Source: Peptoniphilus_A genitalis
GTDB lineage: Bacteria; Bacillota; Clostridia; Tissierellales; Peptoniphilaceae
DNA: 64,000 nucleotides
Assembly (NCBI RefSeq): GCF_949769225.1
Contig: NZ_CATKPB010000001.1
Direction: 5' to 3' (one strand)
A program made the position numbers and the translations under genes. Positions 7,569 to 16,132 of this stretch are shown piece by piece. The notes beneath the pieces were generated by a model. It was not told the origin of the DNA and made no database searches. It worked only from the letters and a program-made list of their open reading frames with translations. Within the stretch, counting starts at the first letter, position 1, and every line of letters starts with the position of its first letter.

Positions 7569-9386
7569 TTATAATCCTTCATCAGTATACCTGCCCTTTT
7601 CAAAACCTTTAACTTCTCCTGTTTTTTCTGTTCTCTCCTTATACCTTTCCTCATACTCCTGTTGTTTTCCATTTGCTTTACGCTTTAGATAATTTTGATG
7701 AAGTCTGTCTCTTCTCTCATTAATTTTTCGTTCTTCTTCCTCAAGTTTTGATCGTTCTTCTTCGCTTAACTCTTCTTTTGGCACTTCATAATTTCCTATG
7801 AAGTTAAAATATATTTCTATCTTTTGCTTTGATGTTTGACTGCCTTTCCTATCTCTTTCATGAATGATTATCTTCTTTACAAACTCATTTATCATTGTGT
7901 TTGTGAGATTATCAAAGTTTTCATAACGACTAATAAGGGATATGAATTTTCTTGCCTTATCTGTTTCCTTTTCATATCTTGATATTACAAGCTCTAAGTC
8001 TTTAATCTCTTTACTTAACGTGAGTTGCTCAGTTTCATATTGGTTATTTAAAATTTCATAGCGATTATTCGGTATCTTATTTAAAATCATATCTTCATAA
8101 ATTCTGCACATCAATCGTTCCAGCTCTTGAAGCCTGTTTTGGCTTTCTGTTAATCTTATCTTTTTCTTTTCTATATGTGCCTTTTCCTTTTCTTCCATTT
8201 CATTTTGAATGGAATGAATAAATGCTTCATTATCTTCATCAAGATAATTTTTTATATCTTTTAATGTTTCTTGGATAAGGTTTAAGACTACTTCTGCTTT
8301 TATCCTATGAGCTGATGGACATAGCGTTCCGCAAGGTACTTTCTTATAATTACTGCAAACATAATAAGGAATATTCTTATAGTTATTTGTCCTATGAACA
8401 TACATCTTGCTCCCACAATCTGCACAATACATTAGTCCTGTGAGTGGGTGATATTCTCCCCAACCGTCAGGATACCTTTTTACATTTCCTCTTATCCTTT
8501 GCACATTATCAAAGGTTTCTTGGTCTATGATTGGCTCGTGTGCATTTTCAAAAATAAGCCAGTTATCCTCGGATACATATTTGCTTTTCTTGTCCTTGAA
8601 GTGCTTTCTTGTTTTGAAATTGACTGTATGCCCCAAGTATTCCTGTTTCTTTAAAATGCTTGCTATTGTTGAGCTGCACCAACGATAGGGATGTTCAAAG
8701 TTTTTGCTTTGATGTAATCCATATCCCATTTTTTGCTGATGATAAGCGGGTATATCTATCTTGTCCGCTTCCAGTATCTTTGCTATTTTGTATGGTCCTG
8801 CTCCGTCCATTGTAAGATTAAATATTCGTCTTACTATCTCGGCTGCTTTTTCATCTACAATCCATTTGTTTTTATCTTTTTCATCTTTGATATAGCCATA
8901 AGGCGGTGTGCTTGCAGTATGTTTCCCACTTTCGCCTTTTGACCTGAAAGTCGATTGTATTTTTCTTGATGTATCTCTTGCATACCATTCATTCATGATA
9001 TTTCTAAAGGGAGTAAAATCATCTTCTCTGTAAAAACTATCTACATTATCATTGATAGCGATTAGTCTTACGCCCTTTTGTCTTAGTATCTCCATACATT
9101 GACCAACTTTGAGATAATCTCTGCCAAGTCTGCTCATATCTTTTACAATGATACAACCAATATTTCCTTGATTGACTCCGTTCATCATTGCCATAAATCC
9201 CGGTCTGTCAAACTGTGTTCCGCTGATTCCGTCATCTGTAAAGTGAATGATGTTTGACAAATTATTTTTGCTTGCGTATTCTTCTAATATTTTTTTCTGA
9301 TTGATGATAGAGTTACTCTCTCCTTGCAGTTCATCATCACGACTTAATCTCTCATAGAGTGCTGTTATCTTTTCAAAATTCCTCAT
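7569..9386 (-). CDS. Large serine recombinase (TnpX-like) of the second element
   Basis: The 605-residue site-specific recombinase has an N-terminal resolvase domain with the catalytic motif YERLS (Ser15) and conserved arginines in RLGRDY. A recombinase domain follows (about 165-290), then a zinc ribbon (CADCGSKM near 325, with later cysteines) and a coiled-coil C-terminus. Enzymes of this family excise and insert elements through two-base crossovers without transposition footprints. It reads inward from the right end of an insertion in virD4. It is clearly related to, but not the same as, the recombinase at 14,235-16,073. An AAGGGGG ribosome binding site precedes the ATG. Confidence 0.92.
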   Translation of the reverse strand: MRNFEKITALYERLSRDDELQGESNSIINQKKILEEYASKNNLSNIIHFTDDGISGTQFDRPGFMAMMNGVNQGNIGCIIVKDMSRLGRDYLKVGQCMEILRQKGVRLIAINDNVDSFYREDDFTPFRNIMNEWYARDTSRKIQSTFRSKGESGKHTASTPPYGYIKDEKDKNKWIVDEKAAEIVRRIFNLTMDGAGPYKIAKILEADKIDIPAYHQQKMGYGLHQSKNFEHPYRWCSSTIASILKKQEYLGHTVNFKTRKHFKDKKSKYVSEDNWLIFENAHEPIIDQETFDNVQRIRGNVKRYPDGWGEYHPLTGLMYCADCGSKMYVHRTNNYKNIPYYVCSNYKKVPCGTLCPSAHRIKAEVVLNLIQETLKDIKNYLDEDNEAFIHSIQNEMEEKEKAHIEKKKIRLTESQNRLQELERLMCRIYEDMILNKIPNNRYEILNNQYETEQLTLSKEIKDLELVISRYEKETDKARKFISLISRYENFDNLTNTMINEFVKKIIIHERDRKGSQTSKQKIEIYFNFIGNYEVPKEELSEEERSKLEEEERKINERRDRLHQNYLKRKANGKQQEYEERYKERTEKTGEVKGFEKGRYTDEGL

Positions 9387-9485
9387 TTTTACCCCCTTTC
9401 TCTTAATTTTTCAATAAAAAAAGAATTAAGAAGTACATATTTCACTAAAATAGTGATTAAGTGTTCTCCTTAATTCTATTACTCC

Positions 9486-10141
9486 AGCAGCAAGTTTGTA
9501 TTTCTTATATTGCTTTACCGCAAAGTGCGTAGGCTCTTTCTTTTCCAATGCTTCAAATAGTCTATCAATGGGATTCATATATGTTTCATCATCTTCCCTG
9601 ACTTCTGAAGCATCTATCATATCCAGTAGTGTTGCAAAGTTCTTTTCTTCTCTTGGAGCTTCATAAAAAATATAACCTATCAAAGCCGTATAGTAGAGTT
9701 TCTCGGCTTTCACCCAAAAATCCTCACCTGCCTTTTCCCCTTCACCCTTAGTGTTTGCAATGATTGTCTGCACTAATTTGAGGATGTCTTTTTCACTTCT
9801 GAGATAGGCAAAGGGATTGTACTTCATACTCTTTTTGAAGTTGATGGTATTTAAGATTTTTATCTCATAGCCATTATCTTCAAGCATCTTGCCACACTCA
9901 ATGACTATCGTTCCTTTAGGATCTGTAACACAATATGACGAGTGCATTTGCATTAGGTTTGGCTTTACATAAAATCTCGTCTTTCCGGAGCCAGAACCAC
10001 CAATAACAAGTACATTCTTATTTCTTGCATACTTTGGATTTGCCGGTCTGCCATTCATGGTTAATCGCTCTGTTTGAGTAAGCAAGATATTGTTTTGGAA
10101 CTTTTCATCCACATACGGCTCTATATCTTTTCTCGTTCCCC
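9486..10141 (-). pseudogene. virD4: virD4 coupling protein, middle fragment
   Basis: Reading left from about 10,141 the frame gives WGTRKDIEPYVDEKFQNN and then Walker A IGGSGSGKTR, typical of VirD4/TraG coupling ATPases. The match ends at KLAAG. A short unrelated tail (VIELRRTLNHYFSEICTS) then runs to a stop at 9,426, inside the second element. A GTG at 10,112 gives an apparent start, but it is only an internal Val codon of the original gene. Walker B and the C-terminal domain are missing here. The 5' part of the gene lies at 16,133-16,463. Confidence 0.85.
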
Positions 10142-10142
10142 A
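10139..10142. other. Left attachment core of the 6-kb element
   Basis: The reverse strand reads CTTCC-TGGG-GAACG here and CAAGA-TGGG-TTGCA at 16,133-16,136. The shared TGGG is the only common core. Joining the outer flanks restores the virD4 codons for SARWGTRK, which identifies the crossover to within these four bases. Confidence 0.8.
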
Positions 10143-10210
10143 GGAAGCGTTTTGTCAAGTACCTTTTTATATTTATGGACGCTCTTTCTGTAAGCCGTAT
10201 TAACTTTTAA

Positions 10211-10250
10211 GCAAAGAAAAACAGTAAACCTTTTTTGATTCACTGTTTCT
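10211..10250 (-). terminator. Terminator after the EamA permease
   Basis: An imperfect stem (ACAGTAAA with TTCACTGT) ends on the reverse strand in TTTTTCTTTGC, about 60 bases downstream of the permease stop. The sequence is almost the same as the terminator at 13,423-13,460. Confidence 0.65.
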
Positions 10251-10309
10251 CTTTGTTGTATTATGCTTATTTCTTAACGGTTATATAAGTTAAGCCATTT
10301 TCCAATCAT

Positions 10310-11320
10310 TTATGTGTTTGCATGAGAATGACTGTGTATATGCATAGGGTTAAATATAAAATGTCTATGCTCATGCGAATGTACTACTTTTCCGTGCTTA
10401 TGCTGGTGGGTATGGACATATCCATTATATATTTTTTCGTTACCAAGCGTATCTTTTATCATAATCAATGTGCTGATTATCATAATGCCGAGGGCGATAT
10501 AAAATTTTACTGTTGGTCTTTCACCCAAAATAATAAAACTAAATCCCACTCCTAAAAATGGTGCTATAGAATAAAATGCACTTGTTTTTGCTGCACCCAA
10601 GTTCTTTTGTGCCATAATATAAAAATTTATACTTAAACCATATGCCACAAAACCAAGTAACATAACCGCAAGTATATATAGTATTTCAGGTAGATGTTCT
10701 CCAATGATAAAAGCAATAACAATACTGCCAATACCCGAGAAAATTCCTTTTATTAACACAATTTCCTCAGAACTTTTATCACTTATACTTCTTGTACAAT
10801 TATTCTCAATCCCCCAACAAATACAAGCACATAAAACAAACATTGAACCTTTATTCAGTGCTAATGCTTCCATCCCCTCAAAGCTAAGAATGACGCTTGA
10901 TAAAAGTACAAGGACAATAGCAATCCATAATCTTTTAGAAATTTTTTCCTTAAAAATCAAAAGGGCAATGACCGATGTTGCAACAATTTCAAAGTTATTA
11001 ATTAACGAGACATTAGCAGAATTTGTATTGGCAATGCCAAACATCAGAAATATCGGTGCTGCTATATCAAGAACAACCATTGCAATTGTATAAGGTAAAT
11101 CATTTATATTAAGCCATTTTTCGTCAGTCAATTTGTTTTGAGTTTTCTTTATTCCAAGTAATATCCCAATACCAACACCTGCTCCTAAATACAAAAAACC
11201 GGCAAGCATTGTCGGAGACACATTTGCTAATAATATTTTCGATATTGGTACATTGATTGCATATAATGCTGCTGCTAATATTGCAAAAAATGTAGCTGTT
11301 TTATTTTTACTCAGTGTCAA
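10310..11320 (-). CDS. EamA/DMT permease with a histidine-rich cytoplasmic tail
   Basis: The membrane protein of about 336 residues has ten predicted helices in two EamA repeats, as in drug/metabolite transporters. The C-terminus is a tail of some 35 residues rich in histidine (HTHQHKHGK, HSHEHRH, HIHSHSH), which suggests metal binding. A perfect extended -10 box (11,345-11,353) lies inside the longest frame, so the ATG at 11,362 cannot be the start of that transcript. The TTG at 11,320 or the CTG at 11,314, both after AAGGGGG, is more likely. It is the only obvious cargo gene of the 6-kb element. The substrate is unknown; a metal or metal-chelate role is inferred from the tail. Confidence 0.8.
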   Translation of the reverse strand: MTLSKNKTATFFAILAAALYAINVPISKILLANVSPTMLAGFLYLGAGVGIGILLGIKKTQNKLTDEKWLNINDLPYTIAMVVLDIAAPIFLMFGIANTNSANVSLINNFEIVATSVIALLIFKEKISKRLWIAIVLVLLSSVILSFEGMEALALNKGSMFVLCACICWGIENNCTRSISDKSSEEIVLIKGIFSGIGSIVIAFIIGEHLPEILYILAVMLLGFVAYGLSINFYIMAQKNLGAAKTSAFYSIAPFLGVGFSFIILGERPTVKFYIALGIMIISTLIMIKDTLGNEKIYNGYVHTHQHKHGKVVHSHEHRHFIFNPMHIHSHSHANT

Positions 11321-11344
11321 AGCCCCCTTTCTATCTTTTTTAAT

Positions 11345-11353
11345 ATTATACCA
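11345..11353 (-). promoter_or_regulatory. Extended -10 promoter for the EamA permease
   Basis: The reverse strand reads TGGTATAAT just after the relaxase stop codon. No good -35 box is seen at 16-18 bases. The TG extension usually compensates for that. Confidence 0.55.
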
Positions 11354-11368
11354 TTTTTTCACTTAGTT

Positions 11369-12829
11369 TTATAGGTCTAACTCATTCCTCTTTACCTGTG
11401 ATAGTCGCTTTTCGTGTCCCTCTATTTGCTCTATACAGGTTTTAACTTTTTCAGCCTGTTCAACTTCTTCTCGTATCTCCAATATTTGACTGTATAGGTT
11501 CTTTTTCTCTTTCTTCAAAGTGGCAAGTTCTGATTTCCATTTACTGATGGCTAAGGTTTTACTTTCTCCTAAATGGTCTTTCAAATATTTCTTAGCACTT
11601 TCAAATAAAATAATTTCTGCCGTATGCTCGTTATAAAAATTCCCCTGTTTGCTTTTCTTTGTCTTGGTATAGGCTTTGTAGGTGTCCTTATGCTTCAAAT
11701 ATTTTTCTGACTGGTCTATGAGTTTTGTTTTATCATCAACTTTCTTTTCGGTATCTTTTAAGGCTCTTGTGGTCTTGTAATTCTTATCTCGTAAGGTAAC
11801 TATACTTTCTTTTAGCTGGGATAATGAAGTGATATTTTTATCTTTGAGTAGCTGATAACTCTCAATATATTTTTCTAAATCAGCATTATTCTTATCTGCA
11901 TTTTCACGGATAAGATTTTCAAAGATTGACTGCAAATTTTCTTTGAGTGGGAGGGTGAACTTTGTATTTTCATTTTCTGTATTTTCTTCTTTTCCAATTC
12001 CCCTTATCCAATTTAGCAATGCCTTTATTCTTCTTGAGATTTCTTTTAATATCTTGTTTTGATGTATGATTTCTCTGTTGATGTATCCTCTGTCTGTGGA
12101 TATGCCTTTCTTTTCCATTTGTGTTGCTGATACTCCTAAATGAATGGTCGGTATTTGTTCTATTCCTTGCCTTAGATAAGAGCGATGATCCACTTTCTCC
12201 TGTATGCTGTTTTCTTCAAGATATTTGTTTGTGATATCTGCCCATGCTTTTCGCCACTCTTCTGCTTTGTCTTGCTCATTCCAATCTGTTGTATTGATTT
12301 TTCGTGTTTTGTAATTTCCATTTTTGAGTTTTACTTTTTCTCCGTTTTCATCAAGGATATATTCCTTTTTTGATTTTGCTCCCCATGTTGTATCCTCGTT
12401 TAGTGGTCGCATGGTAAGTAATATATGACAATGTGGGTTTCCATCATTTTTATCATGTATTGCAATATCGGCACACATACCTACTTTTACAAAATTTTCT
12501 TTTACATATTCTCGTACAAGATTTATTTGTTTCTCTCGGTCTAATTCTTTGGGTAAGGCTACTTCAATTTCTCTTGCAAGTTGTGAGTTTTTACTCTTTT
12601 CTATTTTTTCAACACTATTCCATAATGTCCCTCTATCTGAAAATTCCTGTGGTGCATTTTGTGGTAAAAGAATTTCTGTATGGGCTATTCCACCTTTTCT
12701 TGTAAAGTCATGGACTATACCGTCATATTCGTTTTTTATCTTCTCGCCACTTCGATAGGCGGAAGCTGCTACTGCACTTTTGCCTTTACCTCTTGAAATA
12801 ATCTTTATGCAAAGATGATATATCGCCAT
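11369..12829 (-). CDS. MobA/MobL family relaxase (MOBQ)
   Basis: The 486-residue relaxase nicks one strand at oriT and pilots it into the recipient. The N-terminal domain starts MAIYHLCIK and carries the three-histidine metal motif as H125 with NPHCHI (H133, H135). Tyr5 is the likely family nucleophile. The C-terminal half is a lysine/glutamate-rich coiled coil. The ATG at 12,829 is chosen because AAAGGAGG precedes it; the upstream in-frame ATG adds only MERRFFT. The gene sits directly beside the oriT in the spacer to its right, and the permease follows. Confidence 0.9.
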   Translation of the reverse strand: MAIYHLCIKIISRGKGKSAVAASAYRSGEKIKNEYDGIVHDFTRKGGIAHTEILLPQNAPQEFSDRGTLWNSVEKIEKSKNSQLAREIEVALPKELDREKQINLVREYVKENFVKVGMCADIAIHDKNDGNPHCHILLTMRPLNEDTTWGAKSKKEYILDENGEKVKLKNGNYKTRKINTTDWNEQDKAEEWRKAWADITNKYLEENSIQEKVDHRSYLRQGIEQIPTIHLGVSATQMEKKGISTDRGYINREIIHQNKILKEISRRIKALLNWIRGIGKEENTENENTKFTLPLKENLQSIFENLIRENADKNNADLEKYIESYQLLKDKNITSLSQLKESIVTLRDKNYKTTRALKDTEKKVDDKTKLIDQSEKYLKHKDTYKAYTKTKKSKQGNFYNEHTAEIILFESAKKYLKDHLGESKTLAISKWKSELATLKKEKKNLYSQILEIREEVEQAEKVKTCIEQIEGHEKRLSQVKRNELDL

Positions 12830-13072
12830 AGTAAAAAACCTCCTTTCCATTTTCTGATATGGTTATGGTGGAGATAGATAGAACTTCCTAAAAAAATCGG
12901 ATAGCTTTTTATCCGATTTCTTTTGGGAAGTACACAAGGGGTAGGAAATTTATTTCCGTAGGGGAGTGTAGCTCCCCCTGTATCAGCGTTAGCTGATATG
13001 CCCTCTGCTAAGAGCCTTCGGAGAACGCACGCACCTGTTAAGGTGTATATGTGCGCCCTTGTAAACAAGGGA
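12830..13072. other. Origin of transfer region with MOBQ-type nic site
   Basis: The spacer upstream of the relaxase gene is unusually GC-rich and full of inverted repeats, for example GGGGAG/CTCCCC near 12,961-12,978, TATCAGC/GCTGATA near 12,981-12,998 and CACCT/AGGTG at 13,032-13,045. Immediately after the last repeat the forward strand reads TATATGTGCGCCCTTG (13,046-13,061). This closely matches the nic region TAAGTGCGCCCT shared by RSF1010 and pSK41/pGO1-type oriTs. By analogy the nick would fall between 13,056 and 13,057. A CCCTTG/CAAGGG hairpin overlaps the downstream side. Activity is inferred. Confidence 0.8.
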
Positions 13073-13393
13073 CTATTCCTCTATGTCCGTTTCTTCCTCT
13101 TGGGTTTCGGTGTTTTGATTTTCCGTTTCTTCTCTGCTTTCAATGATTTTTTTAATTTTGATATTAGCTTCTTCTTTACGAATTAGAGATGTGATTAGCT
13201 GATAAAATTCATCTTTGGTTAAATTCTTACTTTCTGTAAATATGCTTTCAAAGACTGCTCCTTTTTCATATATCCTTTTATCTCTCTTTTTTCTTTCTTC
13301 CTGTTTCTGCTGACTGATGAGCTTTTTCCTTTTGTTTTGTAACTGCCTGATTTCTTCATCTGCCATTAAGATTTTTTCTTCTATGTTTTTCAT
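13073..13393 (-). CDS. DUF3847 mobilization-associated protein
   Basis: The protein of about 106 residues is a charged coiled coil (EEIRQLQNKRKKL, then RKKRDKRIYEKGAVFESI) with a glutamate-rich tail. It matches the DUF3847 family, which is found beside MobA/MobL relaxases in this type of element. It is encoded just across the oriT from the relaxase and could be an accessory protein of the relaxosome; that role is inferred. The ATG at 13,393 is preferred over the longer frame, because the longer frame runs to within a few bases of the terminator at 13,423-13,460. Confidence 0.75.
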   Translation of the reverse strand: MKNIEEKILMADEEIRQLQNKRKKLISQQKQEERKKRDKRIYEKGAVFESIFTESKNLTKDEFYQLITSLIRKEEANIKIKKIIESREETENQNTETQEEETDIEE

Positions 13394-13422
13394 TTTCTCG
13401 TTTCCTCTCTTTCTAATTTTGA

Positions 13423-13460
13423 GCAAAGAAAAACAGTAAACCTTTTTTGATTTACTGTTC
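13423..13460 (-). terminator. Terminator upstream of the DUF3847 gene
   Basis: A 9-bp stem (AACAGTAAA at 13,432-13,440 with TTTACTGTT at 13,451-13,459) ends in TTTTTCTTTGC on the reverse strand. It closes the DUF3021 transcript. It differs at only a few positions from the copy at 10,211-10,250. Confidence 0.75.
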
Positions 13461-13503
13461 CTGTGGTAATTTTTATTAAATTGTTAGTTCTACAAACTGG
13501 GAT

Positions 13504-13872
13504 TTATTTAGTTAAAGTTTTCCCAAAAATAAAATATGAAATAGTCCATAAAACTATACCTACAAATAAAAATATTCCAAATACTTTTACATAGTCTAAA
13601 ACACTATTCAATTTATACCAACCACTTATATATAATAAAGGCAACACTGTTACCAGCATAATTAAGAAGTGTATGACTGATTGCTTAAACAATGACCAAT
13701 TTTCGATTTCATATATTACAGAAGCTGCAGCTACCGAAGCTATAATGATACCAACTATGAATGTCCCTCTAACCTGGAAAGGATCTATCCCTTGATATTT
13801 CATTATTATTGATATTATTGTCATTATGATTAAAGGAATAATTCCCCTAAGTATTGCTATCTTTATTAACAT
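13504..13872 (-). CDS. DUF3021 four-helix membrane protein
   Basis: The 122-residue protein has four predicted membrane helices and the DUF3021 pattern: a short N-terminal helix after MLIKIAILRGI, then YEIENWS between helices two and three. DUF3021 genes usually sit next to LytTR response regulators and are thought to modulate them. No LytTR gene is present here, so this copy is an orphan within the mobilizable element. It has its own extended -10 promoter (13,919-13,927) and terminator (13,423-13,460), so it is a single-gene unit. Confidence 0.7.
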   Translation of the reverse strand: MLIKIAILRGIIPLIIMTIISIIMKYQGIDPFQVRGTFIVGIIIASVAAASVIYEIENWSLFKQSVIHFLIMLVTVLPLLYISGWYKLNSVLDYVKVFGIFLFVGIVLWTISYFIFGKTLTK

Positions 13873-13918
13873 TTAATTACCTCTACAAATTCTAATTTGT
13901 TTATCTATATTGACTAAT

Positions 13919-13927
13919 ATTATAGCA
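13919..13927 (-). promoter_or_regulatory. Extended -10 promoter for the DUF3021 gene
   Basis: The reverse strand reads TGCTATAAT about 50 bases before the DUF3021 start. The -35 region is weak. Confidence 0.5.
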
Positions 13928-13970
13928 TTTTTTTCGATATTTTTCTACTGTCATATTTCTCTACTCACTA

Positions 13971-14153
13971 CTATTTGTCCTTTGAATGTATTACTTTGAA
14001 CAGCTTATCTTGAAATGTCTCTTTACTCTTTTTATCAAAATATATCTCTGTTACAAAGGTCTTTCCATTTATCTTCTTTGTAAGAATGCCATCGGGCTTT
14101 TGATGTTGTTCTGTCTGTATTTCTTTAATATCTGTTTTCTCATTTTCTGCCAT
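13971..14153 (-). CDS. tnpW: TnpW-family small protein
   Basis: The 60-residue protein ends in the TnpW pattern: a K-I-N-G-K-TFVTEIYF strand, then SKETFQDKLFKVI. TnpW was first seen in Tn4451 next to the recombinase TnpX, and its function is not firmly known. It follows the recombinase gene, with a terminator between them (14,177-14,214), and has its own AAAGGAGG ribosome binding site. Identification rests on size, motif and place. Confidence 0.75.
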   Translation of the reverse strand: MAENEKTDIKEIQTEQHQKPDGILTKKINGKTFVTEIYFDKKSKETFQDKLFKVIHSKDK

Positions 14154-14176
14154 TTAGTTCCTCCTTTCGACTTGCA

Positions 14177-14214
14177 CAAAAAAAAGATTTCCTGTGATTA
14201 GGAAACCTCTTTTG
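14177..14214 (-). terminator. Terminator after the recombinase of the 6-kb element
   Basis: An inverted repeat (GATTTCCT with AGGAAACCTC, one mismatch) is followed by eight T on the reverse strand. It lies just past the recombinase stop. Confidence 0.75.
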
Positions 14215-14234
14215 CGATTAATTGATATTTGGTT

Positions 14235-16073
14235 TTAGGTTGTTGCTTGTAGTTTCTTTTTTGCTCTGTATTCTCTTGCTTTTAATTTTTCATACTCTCG
14301 GCACTTTTCAAGATTTTTGGCTCTGTATGCTTTAGAATATGCCCTATGATAAGCTCGTGATTTTTCTCTCCTTGCTTCTTCTATTTCTTCCCTCATCTGT
14401 ATCATTTCTTGTTCTGTCGGCTCTATCTGTTTTGTAAGTTCATTTTCAAATTTTCCGATATAGTTAAAATAAACCTCTATTCGTTGAACTACATATTTTG
14501 CTCTTTTTACATCTCTTTCATGCACTGCGATTTTACTGATAAACTCATTGATAATGGTAGGGGTAAGTTCTTCAAAGTTGGAATAGCTTTCTGCAAGTCT
14601 GATAAATTTCTTTGCTCTTTGGTTTGCATTTTCACATTCGGATAAGCGTTCTTTGATTTCTTCTTTTTCTGCTTTTAAGGTGTAGTATTCTTCTGCATAC
14701 TTTCTTGATAACTGCTCATAGCGTTCTGTATCCAGATTTCCAAGTGCATTATCTTCATAGAGTTTATTCATCACTCTTTCTATCTGTTCCATTCGATCTG
14801 TGATTTGTGGCATACGCTTTTGATTTTTCTTGACTTCTTCGGTCTGTTCTTTATACAGACTCTCTTTTACAAGTTTCTCAAATTCTGCTTTGTTTTCCAA
14901 AGAATACTGTGCTATCTTTCGCAAGACTTCTGCGATATTTTCCATAACCTCATCAACATCAATTCGGTGTGGGGAGTTGCATTTGGGGTGCTTTGCTTTC
15001 CCTTTGGCATATTCACTGCAATAGGTTACATGCTGTACTCTTCCATTTTTGTGTATGGTGCGAATGTGCATTTTTGTTCCGCAATCTTTACAGTACATCA
15101 AGCCTGAAAGTGCGTGAATTTCTCCATCTCCGTTTGGTCTTTTTACAGGTGCATTTTTTAACATACGCTCTACATTTTCAAAGGTAGTTCTATCTATTAT
15201 CGGCTCATGCACATTTTCTGTTATTTGCCATTTGCTTTTATCTACATAATGGTTTCTCTTATCTCTGTAATGCTTTTCGGTCTTGAAGTTGACTACATCA
15301 CCACAATACTCTTGTCTTTTCAGTATGCGTGTTAGAGTTGCTTTGTTCCAGTTATATCTGTTTTCTTCATTTAGTGGTTTGTTTTTTGCTGTTCCTCTGC
15401 CTTGTTGTTTCATATAAAAGGTTGGGGTTAGTATTTCTTTTTCTTTCAGGTAAACAGCTATCTGATTTCTGTTTTTCCCCTCCATAAATAGCCTGAAAAT
15501 GAGTTTTACAACTTCGGCAGCTTCTTTATCAACGATCCAATAATCTTTGTTCTCAGGGTCTTTTATATAGCCGTATGGGGCTTCTGTTGCGACAGGCTTT
15601 CCGTCTGCTCCTTTGGTTTTAATTCCTGTCTTTACTTTCTTGCTGATGTCTCTTGCATACCACTCTGACATGATGTTGATAAATGGGGCAAATTCCAATG
15701 TGTTTTGGTCAATGCTGTCTATTCCGTTATTGATAGCGATAAAGCGTACATTGTTTCTTCTAAATATCTCCATCGCATTTCCTACTTGGAGATAATCTCT
15801 TCCCCATCTTGTCATATCTTTCATGATGACAATTCCTATTTTGCCTTGCTCTACATCGCTTATCATCTGTGTATAGGCTGAACGGTCAAAGAACCTACCG
15901 CTTTCGTCATCGTCGATATAGTGGCGAATGTTTATCAGCTTTTTTTCTCTTGCATACCTTTCTAAAAAGGCTTTTTGATTTACAATACTATTACTCTCGC
16001 CACCGTCTCTATCTTCATCACCAACTGAAAGGCGGGAGTATAGTGCTGTAATTTTATTGTGATATTCTATCAT
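14235..16073 (-). CDS. Large serine recombinase (TnpX-like) of the 6-kb element
   Basis: The 612-residue enzyme has the catalytic motif YSRLS (Ser16), a resolvase core with RWGRDY and SEWYARD, a recombinase domain and a zinc ribbon (CKDCGTKM near residue 325). A long coiled coil and a basic end rich in RAYHRAYSKAYR follow. It is the integrase/excisionase of the element at 10,142-16,133 and starts about 60 bases inside the right boundary. GGAGG lies eight bases before its ATG. It shares architecture and many residues with the recombinase at 7,569-9,386, but the sequences differ enough to be separate lineages. The two also chose different sites in virD4. Confidence 0.92.
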   Translation of the reverse strand: MIEYHNKITALYSRLSVGDEDRDGGESNSIVNQKAFLERYAREKKLINIRHYIDDDESGRFFDRSAYTQMISDVEQGKIGIVIMKDMTRWGRDYLQVGNAMEIFRRNNVRFIAINNGIDSIDQNTLEFAPFINIMSEWYARDISKKVKTGIKTKGADGKPVATEAPYGYIKDPENKDYWIVDKEAAEVVKLIFRLFMEGKNRNQIAVYLKEKEILTPTFYMKQQGRGTAKNKPLNEENRYNWNKATLTRILKRQEYCGDVVNFKTEKHYRDKRNHYVDKSKWQITENVHEPIIDRTTFENVERMLKNAPVKRPNGDGEIHALSGLMYCKDCGTKMHIRTIHKNGRVQHVTYCSEYAKGKAKHPKCNSPHRIDVDEVMENIAEVLRKIAQYSLENKAEFEKLVKESLYKEQTEEVKKNQKRMPQITDRMEQIERVMNKLYEDNALGNLDTERYEQLSRKYAEEYYTLKAEKEEIKERLSECENANQRAKKFIRLAESYSNFEELTPTIINEFISKIAVHERDVKRAKYVVQRIEVYFNYIGKFENELTKQIEPTEQEMIQMREEIEEARREKSRAYHRAYSKAYRAKNLEKCREYEKLKAREYRAKKKLQATT

Positions 16074-16132
16074 GGCATTATCCTCCTTTTCTCGTGTCTA
16101 TATATCACTCCTGTTCAGTTAATATTATGCAA

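Larger units (their letters stand above)
1..9485. mobile_element. Second serine-recombinase element with iron-uptake cargo (left end outside window)
   Basis: The virD4 reading frame stops matching its family after the residues KLAAG, at about 9,486. About 100 bases further left begins a large serine recombinase gene reading inward. The same arrangement is seen at the complete element at 10,142-16,133, so this is read as the right end of a second integrative element inserted in the same gene. Its other end and the rest of virD4 are not in the window. All genes from 312 to 9,386, including the Feo/ABC/AraC cassette, would be its cargo. The recombinase and junction are seen; the cargo assignment is inferred. 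Confidence 0.55.

Noticed and set aside
9426..10112. Reading the 228-residue frame as a complete protein
   Set aside because: The GTG start is an internal codon of virD4 and the last 18 residues come from the inserted element, so it is a gene fragment.
12805..13068. 87-residue reverse-strand frame across the oriT spacer
   Set aside because: It spans the inverted repeats and nic region, lacks a ribosome binding site and overlaps the real relaxase start; its openness comes from the higher GC content there.
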